A stretch of DNA of 5,980 nucleotides from Tannerella sp. (GTDB taxonomy: Bacteria; Bacteroidota; Bacteroidia; Bacteroidales; Tannerellaceae): NCBI GenBank assembly GCA_031260095.1, contig JAIRKN010000077.1:1-5980 (forward strand), read 5' to 3'. How positions within the stretch are numbered: the stretch's first letter is position 1; each line of letters begins with the position of its first letter. Shown piece after piece: positions 1-5,980 of the stretch. The notes under the pieces are model-generated. The model was not told the origin of the DNA. It worked only from the letters and a program-made list of their open reading frames with translations, and searched no databases. The translations under genes were made by a program, and so were the position numbers.

Positions 1-800
1 TATTGAAGACGGAAAGCGATCTCTTTGATGTTAAGGTTGGAAAACTGTAGATAATTGCAGGCGCGCTGAATTTTCAGCTGACGAAAGTATTCGAAGGGGG
101 AATATGACGTTCGCTGAAAAAATAAAACGTTCAGATGCGACATCGAACAACCCATTGCATCCGAGATATCCGACAGGGATATTTTGTTTTCAAGGTTTTC
201 TTTCATGTACAGGATGGCGTTTTGTATAATATCGTTTTCCTTTACCTTTCTTATTTCGCGATATTGTGATACATATTTCAATGAAGCCATATAGTGCATC
301 AGGCAAAAACTGGTATATTCCAGGTTTTCGGGACTGTAACCCATTTCCAGATTATGATATATTCCATTGAAAAGCTGTTTGCGGTCATCCTGCCGGCTCA
401 TGTCCGAAACGTCAACCGAGATCACTTTTCCGATAATGGACTCGAACATCCCGACATGTTCACCCTTAAAATGAAACCAGTATATACTCCAGGGATCTCT
501 TGCATCAGCGCCATACACATGCTTTTTATTTTCGGGAATGATAAAAAAATGATTCTCTTTCAGGATATACCTGTCGTCTTCATATTCAATCCAGCCTTTT
601 CCTTTATCGCAATAGATGAATATATTCTCATTGCTTCCCTGAGGTCGTTCGCGGTAATGAAATCGTGCGTCGGGATAATACCCTATATGCGTTACGTATA
701 ACTGCCGGGTTATATTATTGGTCGCCTGATAACTTCTTATATTACAAGGTGTGATGATTGCTTTTTCGCCTCTGAAGCCTTCTGCTATTATATTGTCCAT
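1..800 (-). CDS. AraC-family transcriptional regulator, cupin sensor plus HTH (3' end cut by window)
   Basis: This is a cytoplasmic DNA-binding regulator, probably responding to a sugar. Reading the minus strand from the ATG at 800-798 gives 266 residues with no stop before the window edge. Residues about 15-115 look like the AraC ligand-binding cupin: FHYRERPQGSNENIFIYC at 47-64, an FFIIP stretch at 85-89 with H94 just after, and YWFHFKG at 107-113, a signature common in Bacteroidota AraC proteins. Residues about 188-266 are the AraC/XylS DNA-binding domain: ISLSDISDAMGCSMSHLNVL (207-226) is the first helix-turn-helix, followed by SPFEYFRQLKIQRACNYLQ and the start of the second one at NIKEIAFRLQ (257-266). 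Roughly 25-30 residues, including the second recognition helix, lie outside the window. The start is chosen because no in-frame ATG occurs upstream before a stop, and a -7 promoter box sits 28 nt upstream. The divergent position next to a sugar porter operon suggests that operon is its target. The family call is secure; the ligand is unknown. Confidence 0.95.
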   Translation of the reverse strand, partial: MDNIIAEGFRGEKAIITPCNIRSYQATNNITRQLYVTHIGYYPDARFHYRERPQGSNENIFIYCDKGKGWIEYEDDRYILKENHFFIIPENKKHVYGADARDPWSIYWFHFKGEHVGMFESIIGKVISVDVSDMSRQDDRKQLFNGIYHNLEMGYSPENLEYTSFCLMHYMASLKYVSQYREIRKVKENDIIQNAILYMKENLENKISLSDISDAMGCSMSHLNVLFFQRTSYSPFEYFRQLKIQRACNYLQFSNLNIKEIAFRLQ

Positions 801-828
801 CTGTTTGTCAACCGGTTTGATCTGCCTA

Positions 829-861
829 CAAAAATAGTTATTTTTTACATGCTTTGCGCAA
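829..861 (-). promoter_or_regulatory. Predicted Bacteroidota-type promoter of the AraC regulator gene
   Basis: On the minus strand, TATTTTTG (836 to 829) is a perfect match to the TAnnTTTG -7 consensus of Bacteroidota. A TTG (861 to 859) lies 22 nt upstream as a possible -33 element, slightly further than the usual spacing. Transcription would begin around 822, leaving a leader of roughly 20 nt before the ATG at 800. One copy of the TTACAT repeat falls between the two boxes, so a regulator bound there could repress its own gene. This is prediction from consensus only. Confidence 0.5.
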
Positions 862-876
862 TATCTTACATTTTTT
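845..876. promoter_or_regulatory. Candidate AraC-type operator: two TTACAT direct repeats 21 bp apart
   Basis: TTACATGCTTT (845-855) and TTACATTTTTT (866-876) are direct repeats agreeing at 9 of 11 positions and starting 21 bp apart, which is two turns of the helix. AraC-family dimers commonly bind two same-orientation half-sites with this kind of spacing. The downstream copy overlaps where the -33 element of the transporter promoter should be. The upstream copy lies inside the regulator's own promoter. The region is AT-rich, so a chance match is possible, and assignment to the adjacent AraC protein is inference. Confidence 0.35.
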
Positions 877-893
877 CAATTCGGCGGATACCA

Positions 894-901
894 TACTTTT
901 G
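894..901 (+). promoter_or_regulatory. Predicted -7 box of the transporter operon promoter
   Basis: TACTTTTG is a perfect match to the Bacteroidota -7 consensus TAnnTTTG. At the expected -33 distance (about 871-876) there is only a T-run and no TTG, so the promoter looks weak alone, as expected for one needing an activator. Transcription would start near 908, giving a short leader before the ATG at 921. This placement rules against translation from the upstream in-frame ATG at 849, which would lie before the transcript begins. Confidence 0.55.
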
Positions 902-920
902 CATCATCAAAACAGTTACG

Positions 921-2303
921 ATGGAAAAAGTAAACACCGGCAAAAGATCCTATTTATTTCTTATCACATTTGTTTCGGCTATGGGAGGCCTTCTCTTCGG
1001 TTATGACTGGGTCGTAATCGGAGGCGCAAAAATATTTTACGAACCGTTTTTTAATATAACCGACTCGGCTGCTTTGCGCGGGTGGGCGATGAGCAGTGCA
1101 CTCATCGGGTGCCTGGCCGGAGCTTTACCGTCCGGGGCATGGAGCGACCGCTACGGACGAAAAAAGATGTTGATCGCGGCGGCGGCGCTTTTTACCGCGT
1201 CGGCATACGGCACAGGGGCGGTCGACAGTTTCACATGGTTTATCGTCTACCGTATCCTGGGCGGTCTTGGGATCGGCATTGCATCCAACATATCCCCCGT
1301 ATATATCGCAGAAGTCTCTCCGGCTCCGGTAAGAGGCCGTTTTGTTGCATTAAACCAGTTGACTATCGTACTTGGAATACTGGCGGCTCAAATCGCAAAC
1401 TGGCAGATCGGCGATTATTATATGCCGGATAAAAACACATTACCGTCCGAAAGCATCGAATGGGCATGGCGATGGATGTTCTGGGCGGAACTCATACCGG
1501 CCGGGTTATTCTTCATCCTGTCATTTATCATTCCCGAAAGCCCACGGTGGCTTGCCATAAACGGGAAGAAAGCGCCGGCCCGGACGATCTTCGCGCGTAT
1601 CGGCGGGGACGGATATGCCGAAGCCGAATTAACGGGGATCGACACGTTGCGTATAACACGGGAAAAGAACGACTGGAAAGCGTTGTTGAAGCCAAACGTC
1701 CGGAAAACGCTGATCACGGGAATCGTACTGGCCGTATTCCAGCAATGGTGCGGCATAAATGTGATATTCAATTATGCGCATGAAATTTTTTCTGCCGCAG
1801 GGTATACCGTATCGGATGTATTAATGAATATCGTAGTAACAGGCGTGACAAATGTCATATTTACATTTGTTGCGATCTTCACGGTCGACAAATGGGGGCG
1901 AAAAGCGCTGATGTATGCCGGTTCGGCCGGTCTGGCCGTTATCTATGCGATCATGGCAACGGGTTATTACCTGCAACTGAGCGGATGGCCCATGCTATTA
2001 TTGACTGTATTGGCGATTGCCTGTTATGCCATGTCGCTTGCTCCGGTTGTCTGGGTCGTTCTGTCCGAAATTTTCCCGGCCGGGATACGTGGTGCAGCCA
2101 TGGCGGTTGCCACCTTTTTCCTCTGGACGGCATGTTTTATCCTGACCGGTACGTTTCCCTTACTGAACAAATATATGGGCGCTTCCGGCACGTTCTGGAT
2201 CTATGGCGGAATATGCGTCGCCGGATTCCTGTTTATCCGCAGCCGGCTTCCCGAAACGAAAGGAAAATCACTGGAAGAGATTGAAAAAGAACTGACCGGA
2301 TAG
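921..2303 (+). CDS. MFS sugar porter (proton-coupled sugar symporter type)
   Basis: A 460-residue inner-membrane transporter of the sugar porter family (XylE/GLUT type), expected to have 12 membrane helices in two six-helix halves joined by a cytoplasmic loop at about 205-262. Family signatures are all present: GGLLFGYD (22-29) in helix 1, with D29 matching the XylE proton-coupling Asp27; DRYGRKK (76-82); R111 and E131; PESPRWL (205-211); QQWCGIN (274-280) in helix 7; DKWGRK (323-328); SEIFPAGIRG (382-391); and PETKGKSLEE (444-453) at the C-terminus. XylE sugar contacts Gln168, Gln288, Gln289, Asn294 and Trp392 correspond to Q146, Q274, Q275, N280 and W378. XylE Gln175 and Gln415 correspond to I153 and L401, so the substrate need not be xylose. 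The start at 921 gives the usual short N-terminus before helix 1; an in-frame ATG at 849 would add 24 residues but precedes the predicted transcription start. It is the first gene of a two-gene operon. The family is secure, the substrate unknown. Confidence 0.94.
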   Translation: MEKVNTGKRSYLFLITFVSAMGGLLFGYDWVVIGGAKIFYEPFFNITDSAALRGWAMSSALIGCLAGALPSGAWSDRYGRKKMLIAAAALFTASAYGTGAVDSFTWFIVYRILGGLGIGIASNISPVYIAEVSPAPVRGRFVALNQLTIVLGILAAQIANWQIGDYYMPDKNTLPSESIEWAWRWMFWAELIPAGLFFILSFIIPESPRWLAINGKKAPARTIFARIGGDGYAEAELTGIDTLRITREKNDWKALLKPNVRKTLITGIVLAVFQQWCGINVIFNYAHEIFSAAGYTVSDVLMNIVVTGVTNVIFTFVAIFTVDKWGRKALMYAGSAGLAVIYAIMATGYYLQLSGWPMLLLTVLAIACYAMSLAPVVWVVLSEIFPAGIRGAAMAVATFFLWTACFILTGTFPLLNKYMGASGTFWIYGGICVAGFLFIRSRLPETKGKSLEEIEKELTG

Positions 2304-2312
2304 CTATTCCGG
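2296..2312 (+). other. Small intercistronic stem-loop across the transporter stop codon
   Basis: CCGGA (2296-2300) can pair with TCCGG (2308-2312) around a 7-nt loop that contains the TAG stop (2301-2303). No T-run follows; the next bases are purine-rich and then AT-rich. It is therefore not a good intrinsic terminator. It could slightly shape transcript stability or coupling between the two genes, or be chance. Confidence 0.2.
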
Positions 2313-2355
2313 GAAAGTGAATCTTATTAATCAATAAAAAATCAAGACAAAAAAA

Positions 2356-5300
2356 ATGGAAAAGATTACCGAATACCTGATTCGACCTTCGGTGAACGAA
2401 AAAGGTATTGTACGTGCATGGGAGGAAACGGTCATGCTTCCCACTTATGAAACCGGCGAAGAAGAGAAAAATCCGGTATTCCTCGAAAAGCGGGTTTACC
2501 AGGGAAGTTCCGGCGTGGTCTATCCCTATCCGGTGGTGGAAAAAGTATCCGATGAAAAAAAAGACAAGCCCTGGCAGGCCCTTTTCATCGAGAACGAATA
2601 CATCAAAATAATGATACTGCCCGAACTCGGCGGACGGATCCAAATGGCTTACGATAAGATCAGAAAAAGACATTTCGTATATTACAACCAGGTTATAAAG
2701 CCGGCGCTGGTGGGGCTTACCGGTCCGTGGATATCCGGCGGCATTGAATTTAACTGGCCGCAACATCACCGGCCGGGCACTCATCTTCCGATAGGACATC
2801 TGATAGAAGAACACCGAGAGGATGGAAGCGACACGGTATGGTGCAATGAGGTGGAACGTATGTCGCGTACCAAAGGAATGCAGGGCTTCACGCTCTATCC
2901 CGGACGAGCTTATATTGAAGTGAAAGTAAAGGTCTATAACCGCACGAATTTCCCGCAGACGTTTCTTTGGTGGGCTAATCCGGCGGTAGCCGTAAACGAT
3001 CATTATCATTCCGTTTTTCCTCCCGATGTACATGCCGTATTCGATCATGGCAAAAGGGATGTTTCCAATTTTCCGGTAGCCACGGGCGTGTACTATAAGC
3101 AGGATTATTCGGCAGGAGTGGATATCTCGAAATACAGGAATATACCCGTGCCGACCTCGTATATGGCCGTGCAGTCAAAATTCGATTTTGTCGGCGGCTA
3201 CGACGAAGAGGCGAAGGCCGGCTTGTTGCATGTGGCCGACCGCCACGTATCGCCCGGCAAGAAGCAGTGGACTTGGGGATATGGAGATTTCGGACAGGCC
3301 TGGGAGCGGAATCTGACCGATGAAGACGGGCCGTATATTGAACTGATGACGGGCGTTTACACGGATAATCAACCGGATTTCTCCTGGTTGCAACCGGGCG
3401 AAGAGAAATCGTGGGTACAATATTTCATGCCTTATACCGAAGCCGGTTATGTGAAAAATGCAACCAAAGACGCGATTGTAAATGTAGAGGTGCGGGATGG
3501 GTGTCTCACGGTCATTCTGTATACTACTTCGGAGATGAAAGGTCTGCACATCGTCCTGAAAGATACCGGTGGACAAGTATGGCTGGATGAAAAAGCGGAT
3601 GTTTCGCCCGACAAACCGTATATCAAAAGCATAGCAGGGAATCCGGTTGCTCAGGAAAACCTGATCTTTGAGCTTTCGGACGCCGGCGGCAGGCGGATGT
3701 TGAGCTATCAGGCGGATAAGCCTGAAATAAAGCCATCGCCCGACCCGGCGCGAGCGGCAGAAATGCCGGAAGACATTTCCGCCGTCGAGCAGCTATACCT
3801 GACGGGGCTTCATCTGGAACAATACCGTCATGCGACTTACGATCCCGCAGCATACTATCTGGAAGCGCTTCGCCGCGAACCGGGAGATATCCGTTGCAAC
3901 AACGCTATGGGGCTTCTCCTGATGCGCAAAGGACGGTTTGCCGAAGCGGAGCCGTACTTCCGTCGTGCCGTGACGACGCAGACGCGCCGGAATCCGAATC
4001 CTTACGACGGCGAGCCTTATTACAATCTGGGCTGGAGCCTGATGATGCAGGGAAAAAAGGCGGAGGCCTATGATGCGTTCTTCAAATCGACATGGAACGC
4101 AGCATGGCAGGACGCCGGGTACTTTGCACTGGCGCAGATCGACGCTTCTAATGAATTGTGGGAAAACGCCTGTGAGAAGACAGACCGCAGTCTGATAAAA
4201 AATTTGCATCATCACAAGGCGCGCCACCTGAAAACCGCGATCCTGAGAAAATTGGGAAGAAAAGACGATGCGTTGTCGCTTATCGGTGATTCGCTGGCAA
4301 TCGACCGCTTTAATATGGGATGTCTTTTTGAAAAGTATCTCCTGACAAAAGACGAAGAGGATCTGCAAACCTTCCGCTCACTTATGAAGGGCAACGTGCA
4401 TACCTTCCTGGAATATGCGTTGGACTATGCGGCGGCAGGCATGTATCAGGAAGCGTCCCGGTTGCTGTCCTGCTGTATAACGGATGAAGAAAATGTTTAT
4501 CCGATGGTTTATTATGCCTTGGGATATTTTGCCTCCTGCTGTCGTCATGACCGGAAAAACGCCGATATTGCACAGGAATACTACCGGAAAGCTTCCCGGA
4601 TGTCCCCGGATAAGAATTTCCCGAACCGTATCGAAGAAGTAAACATCCTGCAGGACGCTATCCGTCATAATCCGTCGGATGCTTATGCGCACTATTATCT
4701 CGGTAATTTCTGGTATGCCGCCCGTCAGTACGACAATGCCGTGGCGTGTTGGGAAGAATCCATACGGATCGACAGCCTGTTTCCTCCTGCATTGAGAAAC
4801 CTGTCGCTGGCATATTATAACAAATACGACCGTAAGCAGGAGGCGCGCGAATTGCTGGAAAAGGCATTCCACCTGGACCATACGAACGCCCGCATGTTAA
4901 TGGAGCTTGACCGGCTTTACAAAAAAACAGGGGTAGAGCCGGCCGTTCGTCTGGAGTTTCTCGAAAAACACCGCACACTGGTAGAGCAACGCGACGATCT
5001 GTGTATCGAAAGGATTACGCTGTATAATCAAACCGGCGAATACACGAAAGCGTCGACGCTTATTGATTCACGCAAATTCCACCCGTGGGAAGGAGGCGAA
5101 GGTAAAATTACCGGACAATATCTGTTCTGCCGGATCGCGTTAGCAAGGCAGGCAATCCGTGAGCATGATTACGAAAAAGCGCTCGCATTGCTTCACGAAA
5201 CGGATTCCTGTCCGCGCCACCTCGGAGAAGGCAGACTGGCGAATGTGGAGGAAAACGACGTTCACTATTTTAAAGGTCAGGCTTATCGAGGTCTGGGCGA

Positions 5301-5715
5301 CGAGGCAAATGCCGTCCTTCATTTCCGTAAAGCGACCACCGGTTCTTCCGAACCTCGACAGGCCTTTTATTACAACGACCCGCAACCCGGTAAAATATTC
5401 TATCAGGGACTGGCCTGGGAAGCGCTGGGAGAAACGGATAAAGCCCGAAGCCGTTTCAACAAACTCGTCGACCACGGCAAAAAACACCTGTTCGATAATT
5501 GCCGGATTGATTACTTTGCCGTTTCATTACCGGATACGGACGTCTGGGAGGATGACCTGAACGTTCGTAATCAGATACATTGTAATTATGTGATCGGTCT
5601 GGGAATGTTAGGACTGGGCAACCGTACCGAAGCCCGGAAGTATCTTTCGAAAGTAATGGCGTTGGATGTTAATCACATCGACAGTCAAATCCTGTTGAAT
5701 ACAATATCATTTTAA
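2356..5715 (+). CDS. DUF5107 domain protein with C-terminal TPR array, 1119 residues
   Basis: Function unknown. No signal peptide or membrane segment is visible, so it is probably cytoplasmic. Residues about 40-360 form the DUF5107 domain, with family-typical blocks LPELGGRI (88-95), KPALVGLTGPWISGGIEFNW (115-134) followed by PQHHRP, WTWGYGDFGQAWERNLTDED (305-324), GPYIELMTGVYTDNQPDFSW (325-344) and VQYFMPY (354-360). The domain resembles galactose-mutarotase-like carbohydrate proteins; this fold assignment is inference. Conserved polar residues such as E131, H137, H138, D311, D322, E323, D324, E329 and D337 could form a sugar site. Residues about 370-455 look like a beta-rich linker domain. 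From about 478 to the end there are some ten TPR-like helix pairs, clearest at 515-549, 553-585, 777-808, 811-843, 969-995, 1014-1040 and 1077-1108. The start is preceded by an A-rich tract without Shine-Dalgarno. It lies 52 nt after the sugar porter with no promoter box seen between, so the two are probably co-transcribed. Family call is secure; whether it is an enzyme, sugar binder or scaffold is open. Confidence 0.93.
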   Translation: MEKITEYLIRPSVNEKGIVRAWEETVMLPTYETGEEEKNPVFLEKRVYQGSSGVVYPYPVVEKVSDEKKDKPWQALFIENEYIKIMILPELGGRIQMAYDKIRKRHFVYYNQVIKPALVGLTGPWISGGIEFNWPQHHRPGTHLPIGHLIEEHREDGSDTVWCNEVERMSRTKGMQGFTLYPGRAYIEVKVKVYNRTNFPQTFLWWANPAVAVNDHYHSVFPPDVHAVFDHGKRDVSNFPVATGVYYKQDYSAGVDISKYRNIPVPTSYMAVQSKFDFVGGYDEEAKAGLLHVADRHVSPGKKQWTWGYGDFGQAWERNLTDEDGPYIELMTGVYTDNQPDFSWLQPGEEKSWVQYFMPYTEAGYVKNATKDAIVNVEVRDGCLTVILYTTSEMKGLHIVLKDTGGQVWLDEKADVSPDKPYIKSIAGNPVAQENLIFELSDAGGRRMLSYQADKPEIKPSPDPARAAEMPEDISAVEQLYLTGLHLEQYRHATYDPAAYYLEALRREPGDIRCNNAMGLLLMRKGRFAEAEPYFRRAVTTQTRRNPNPYDGEPYYNLGWSLMMQGKKAEAYDAFFKSTWNAAWQDAGYFALAQIDASNELWENACEKTDRSLIKNLHHHKARHLKTAILRKLGRKDDALSLIGDSLAIDRFNMGCLFEKYLLTKDEEDLQTFRSLMKGNVHTFLEYALDYAAAGMYQEASRLLSCCITDEENVYPMVYYALGYFASCCRHDRKNADIAQEYYRKASRMSPDKNFPNRIEEVNILQDAIRHNPSDAYAHYYLGNFWYAARQYDNAVACWEESIRIDSLFPPALRNLSLAYYNKYDRKQEARELLEKAFHLDHTNARMLMELDRLYKKTGVEPAVRLEFLEKHRTLVEQRDDLCIERITLYNQTGEYTKASTLIDSRKFHPWEGGEGKITGQYLFCRIALARQAIREHDYEKALALLHETDSCPRHLGEGRLANVEENDVHYFKGQAYRGLGDEANAVLHFRKATTGSSEPRQAFYYNDPQPGKIFYQGLAWEALGETDKARSRFNKLVDHGKKHLFDNCRIDYFAVSLPDTDVWEDDLNVRNQIHCNYVIGLGMLGLGNRTEARKYLSKVMALDVNHIDSQILLNTISF

Positions 5716-5980
5716 AGCGTCTTTCCGGGGATATTCCTCTTCGCCGTAAGTTCCACGACCCGTAAACGTAAGACGGCCGTCCTGTTTATGGACGATTCCG
5801 GATATTTCTCCGGAACGGGCCGGTCATGATGCGACATGATATGGTCCAGCCCTTTCTTACGCTCCCTGTCATCCGTTACCGGCTCAAGATATCCCATACC
5901 GACGATGCTTGCATAATACATCGTACAGGACGTTTTTTCATGAATATAATGCAATTCATGATCCGTATCCAGTTGAAAAC
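5712..5980 (-). CDS. Pyridoxamine 5'-phosphate oxidase-like (Nim-type) flavin-binding protein, C-terminal part (5' end cut by window)
   Basis: The reading frame is open from the window edge to the TAA at 5714-5712 and gives the last 88 residues of a protein. The fragment begins FQLDTDHELHYIHEK, continues with TSCTMYYASIVGMGYLEPVT, then an ERKKGLDHIMSHH helix and a closing INRTAVLRLRVVELTAK strand. This order (central strand, S/T-C-T-M-Y-Y-x-S motif, G-x-G turn, D-x-x-x-K helix, V-x-R-x-x-V-x-x-x-T strand) is typical of the small split-barrel flavoproteins annotated as the pyridoxamine 5'-phosphate oxidase family, which include the 5-nitroimidazole reductases NimA-J of Bacteroides. Full members have about 155-165 residues, so about 70 are missing, including the N-terminal region with the Nim histidine; resistance cannot be inferred. 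The likely start lies outside the window, since the frame stays open past the TTG at 5954. It is convergent with the DUF5107 gene, and the two stop codons overlap by 4 nt. Confidence 0.8.
   Translation of the reverse strand, partial: FQLDTDHELHYIHEKTSCTMYYASIVGMGYLEPVTDDRERKKGLDHIMSHHDRPVPEKYPESSINRTAVLRLRVVELTAKRNIPGKTL
5796..5815. repeat. Perfect 7-bp inverted repeat inside the flavoprotein gene
   Basis: TTCCGGA (5796-5802) and TCCGGAA (5809-5815) are perfect inverted copies around a 6-nt AT-rich loop. The element sits about 80 bp past the end of the plus-strand operon, within the convergent coding sequence. Neither strand carries a T-run after it, so it is not a canonical terminator. It may be a codon-level coincidence, or help stop read-through from the plus strand. 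Confidence 0.3.

Noticed and set aside
294..701. 135-residue open frame on the plus strand
   Set aside because: It lies antisense to the AraC regulator, whose minus-strand translation shows clear cupin and helix-turn-helix motifs. The plus-strand product has no recognisable features.
921..2303. Naming the transporter xylE or another specific sugar symporter
   Set aside because: Two XylE contact residues are replaced and no xylose isomerase or kinase gene is nearby, so a gene symbol would overstate the evidence.
2233..3048. 271-residue open frame on the minus strand
   Set aside because: It is antisense to the end of the transporter and the DUF5107 domain, both with strong family motifs. Its translation shows no domain pattern.
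3793..4368. 191-residue open frame on the minus strand
   Set aside because: It is fully antisense to the TPR region. The plus-strand frame is continuous and TPR-like, so this is a codon shadow.
4471..4542. Two Cys-Cys pairs (residues 706-707 and 728-729) in the TPR region as a metal site
   Set aside because: They fall in ordinary TPR-like helices about 22 residues apart, without the Gly or His context of known metal motifs. They may simply be packing residues.
4378..4881. 167-residue open frame on the minus strand
   Set aside because: It is antisense to the TPR array and shows no motif or plausible start context.
5796..5815. Inverted repeat as a rho-independent terminator for the operon
   Set aside because: The stem is perfect but there is no T-run on either strand, and it lies inside the opposing coding sequence. 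It is kept only as a repeat.
5712..5980. Calling the flavoprotein a nim nitroimidazole-resistance gene
   Set aside because: Only the C-terminal half is in the window and the diagnostic N-terminal residues are missing. Many family members have no role in resistance.

Overview
The window looks like a piece of a Bacteroidota chromosome, most likely Bacteroidales. Two perfect matches to the Bacteroides-type -7 promoter box (TAnnTTTG) lie in the one intergenic region. The gene starts lack Shine-Dalgarno sequences, and the second gene of the operon has an A-rich leader instead. The proteins read like Bacteroidota versions of their families. The genus cannot be told from the sequence.

Layout: (1) Positions 1-800, minus strand, carry an AraC-family regulator with an N-terminal cupin-like sensor domain. 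It is cut by the window start inside its C-terminal DNA-binding domain. (2) Positions 801-920 are a compact divergent control region, with a promoter for each side and a 21-bp-spaced direct repeat (TTACAT) that could be the regulator's operator. (3) Positions 921-2303, plus strand, encode a sugar porter of the major facilitator superfamily. (4) Positions 2356-5715, plus strand, encode a 1119-residue protein without a signal peptide: an N-terminal DUF5107 domain, a probable beta-rich linker domain and a long C-terminal TPR array. (5) Positions 5712-5980, minus strand, hold the C-terminal part of a pyridoxamine-5'-phosphate-oxidase-like (Nim-type flavin-binding) protein, cut by the window end. 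Its stop codon overlaps that of the DUF5107 gene.

Reading the parts together: the transporter and the DUF5107-TPR gene form a two-gene transcription unit, separated by 52 nt with no recognisable promoter between. The divergent AraC regulator probably controls it. The simplest model is that a small sugar or glycoside is sensed by the cupin domain, imported by the porter, and bound or processed in the cytoplasm by the DUF5107-TPR protein. No known glycosidase, kinase, isomerase or outer-membrane SusC/D pair is present, so the DUF5107-TPR protein is the only candidate in the unit to act on the imported compound. That makes it the most interesting item here. The convergent flavoprotein gene is probably unrelated.

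There is no RNA gene, CRISPR array, insertion sequence or phage feature that I can support. The only gap of any length between genes is the 120-bp control region.
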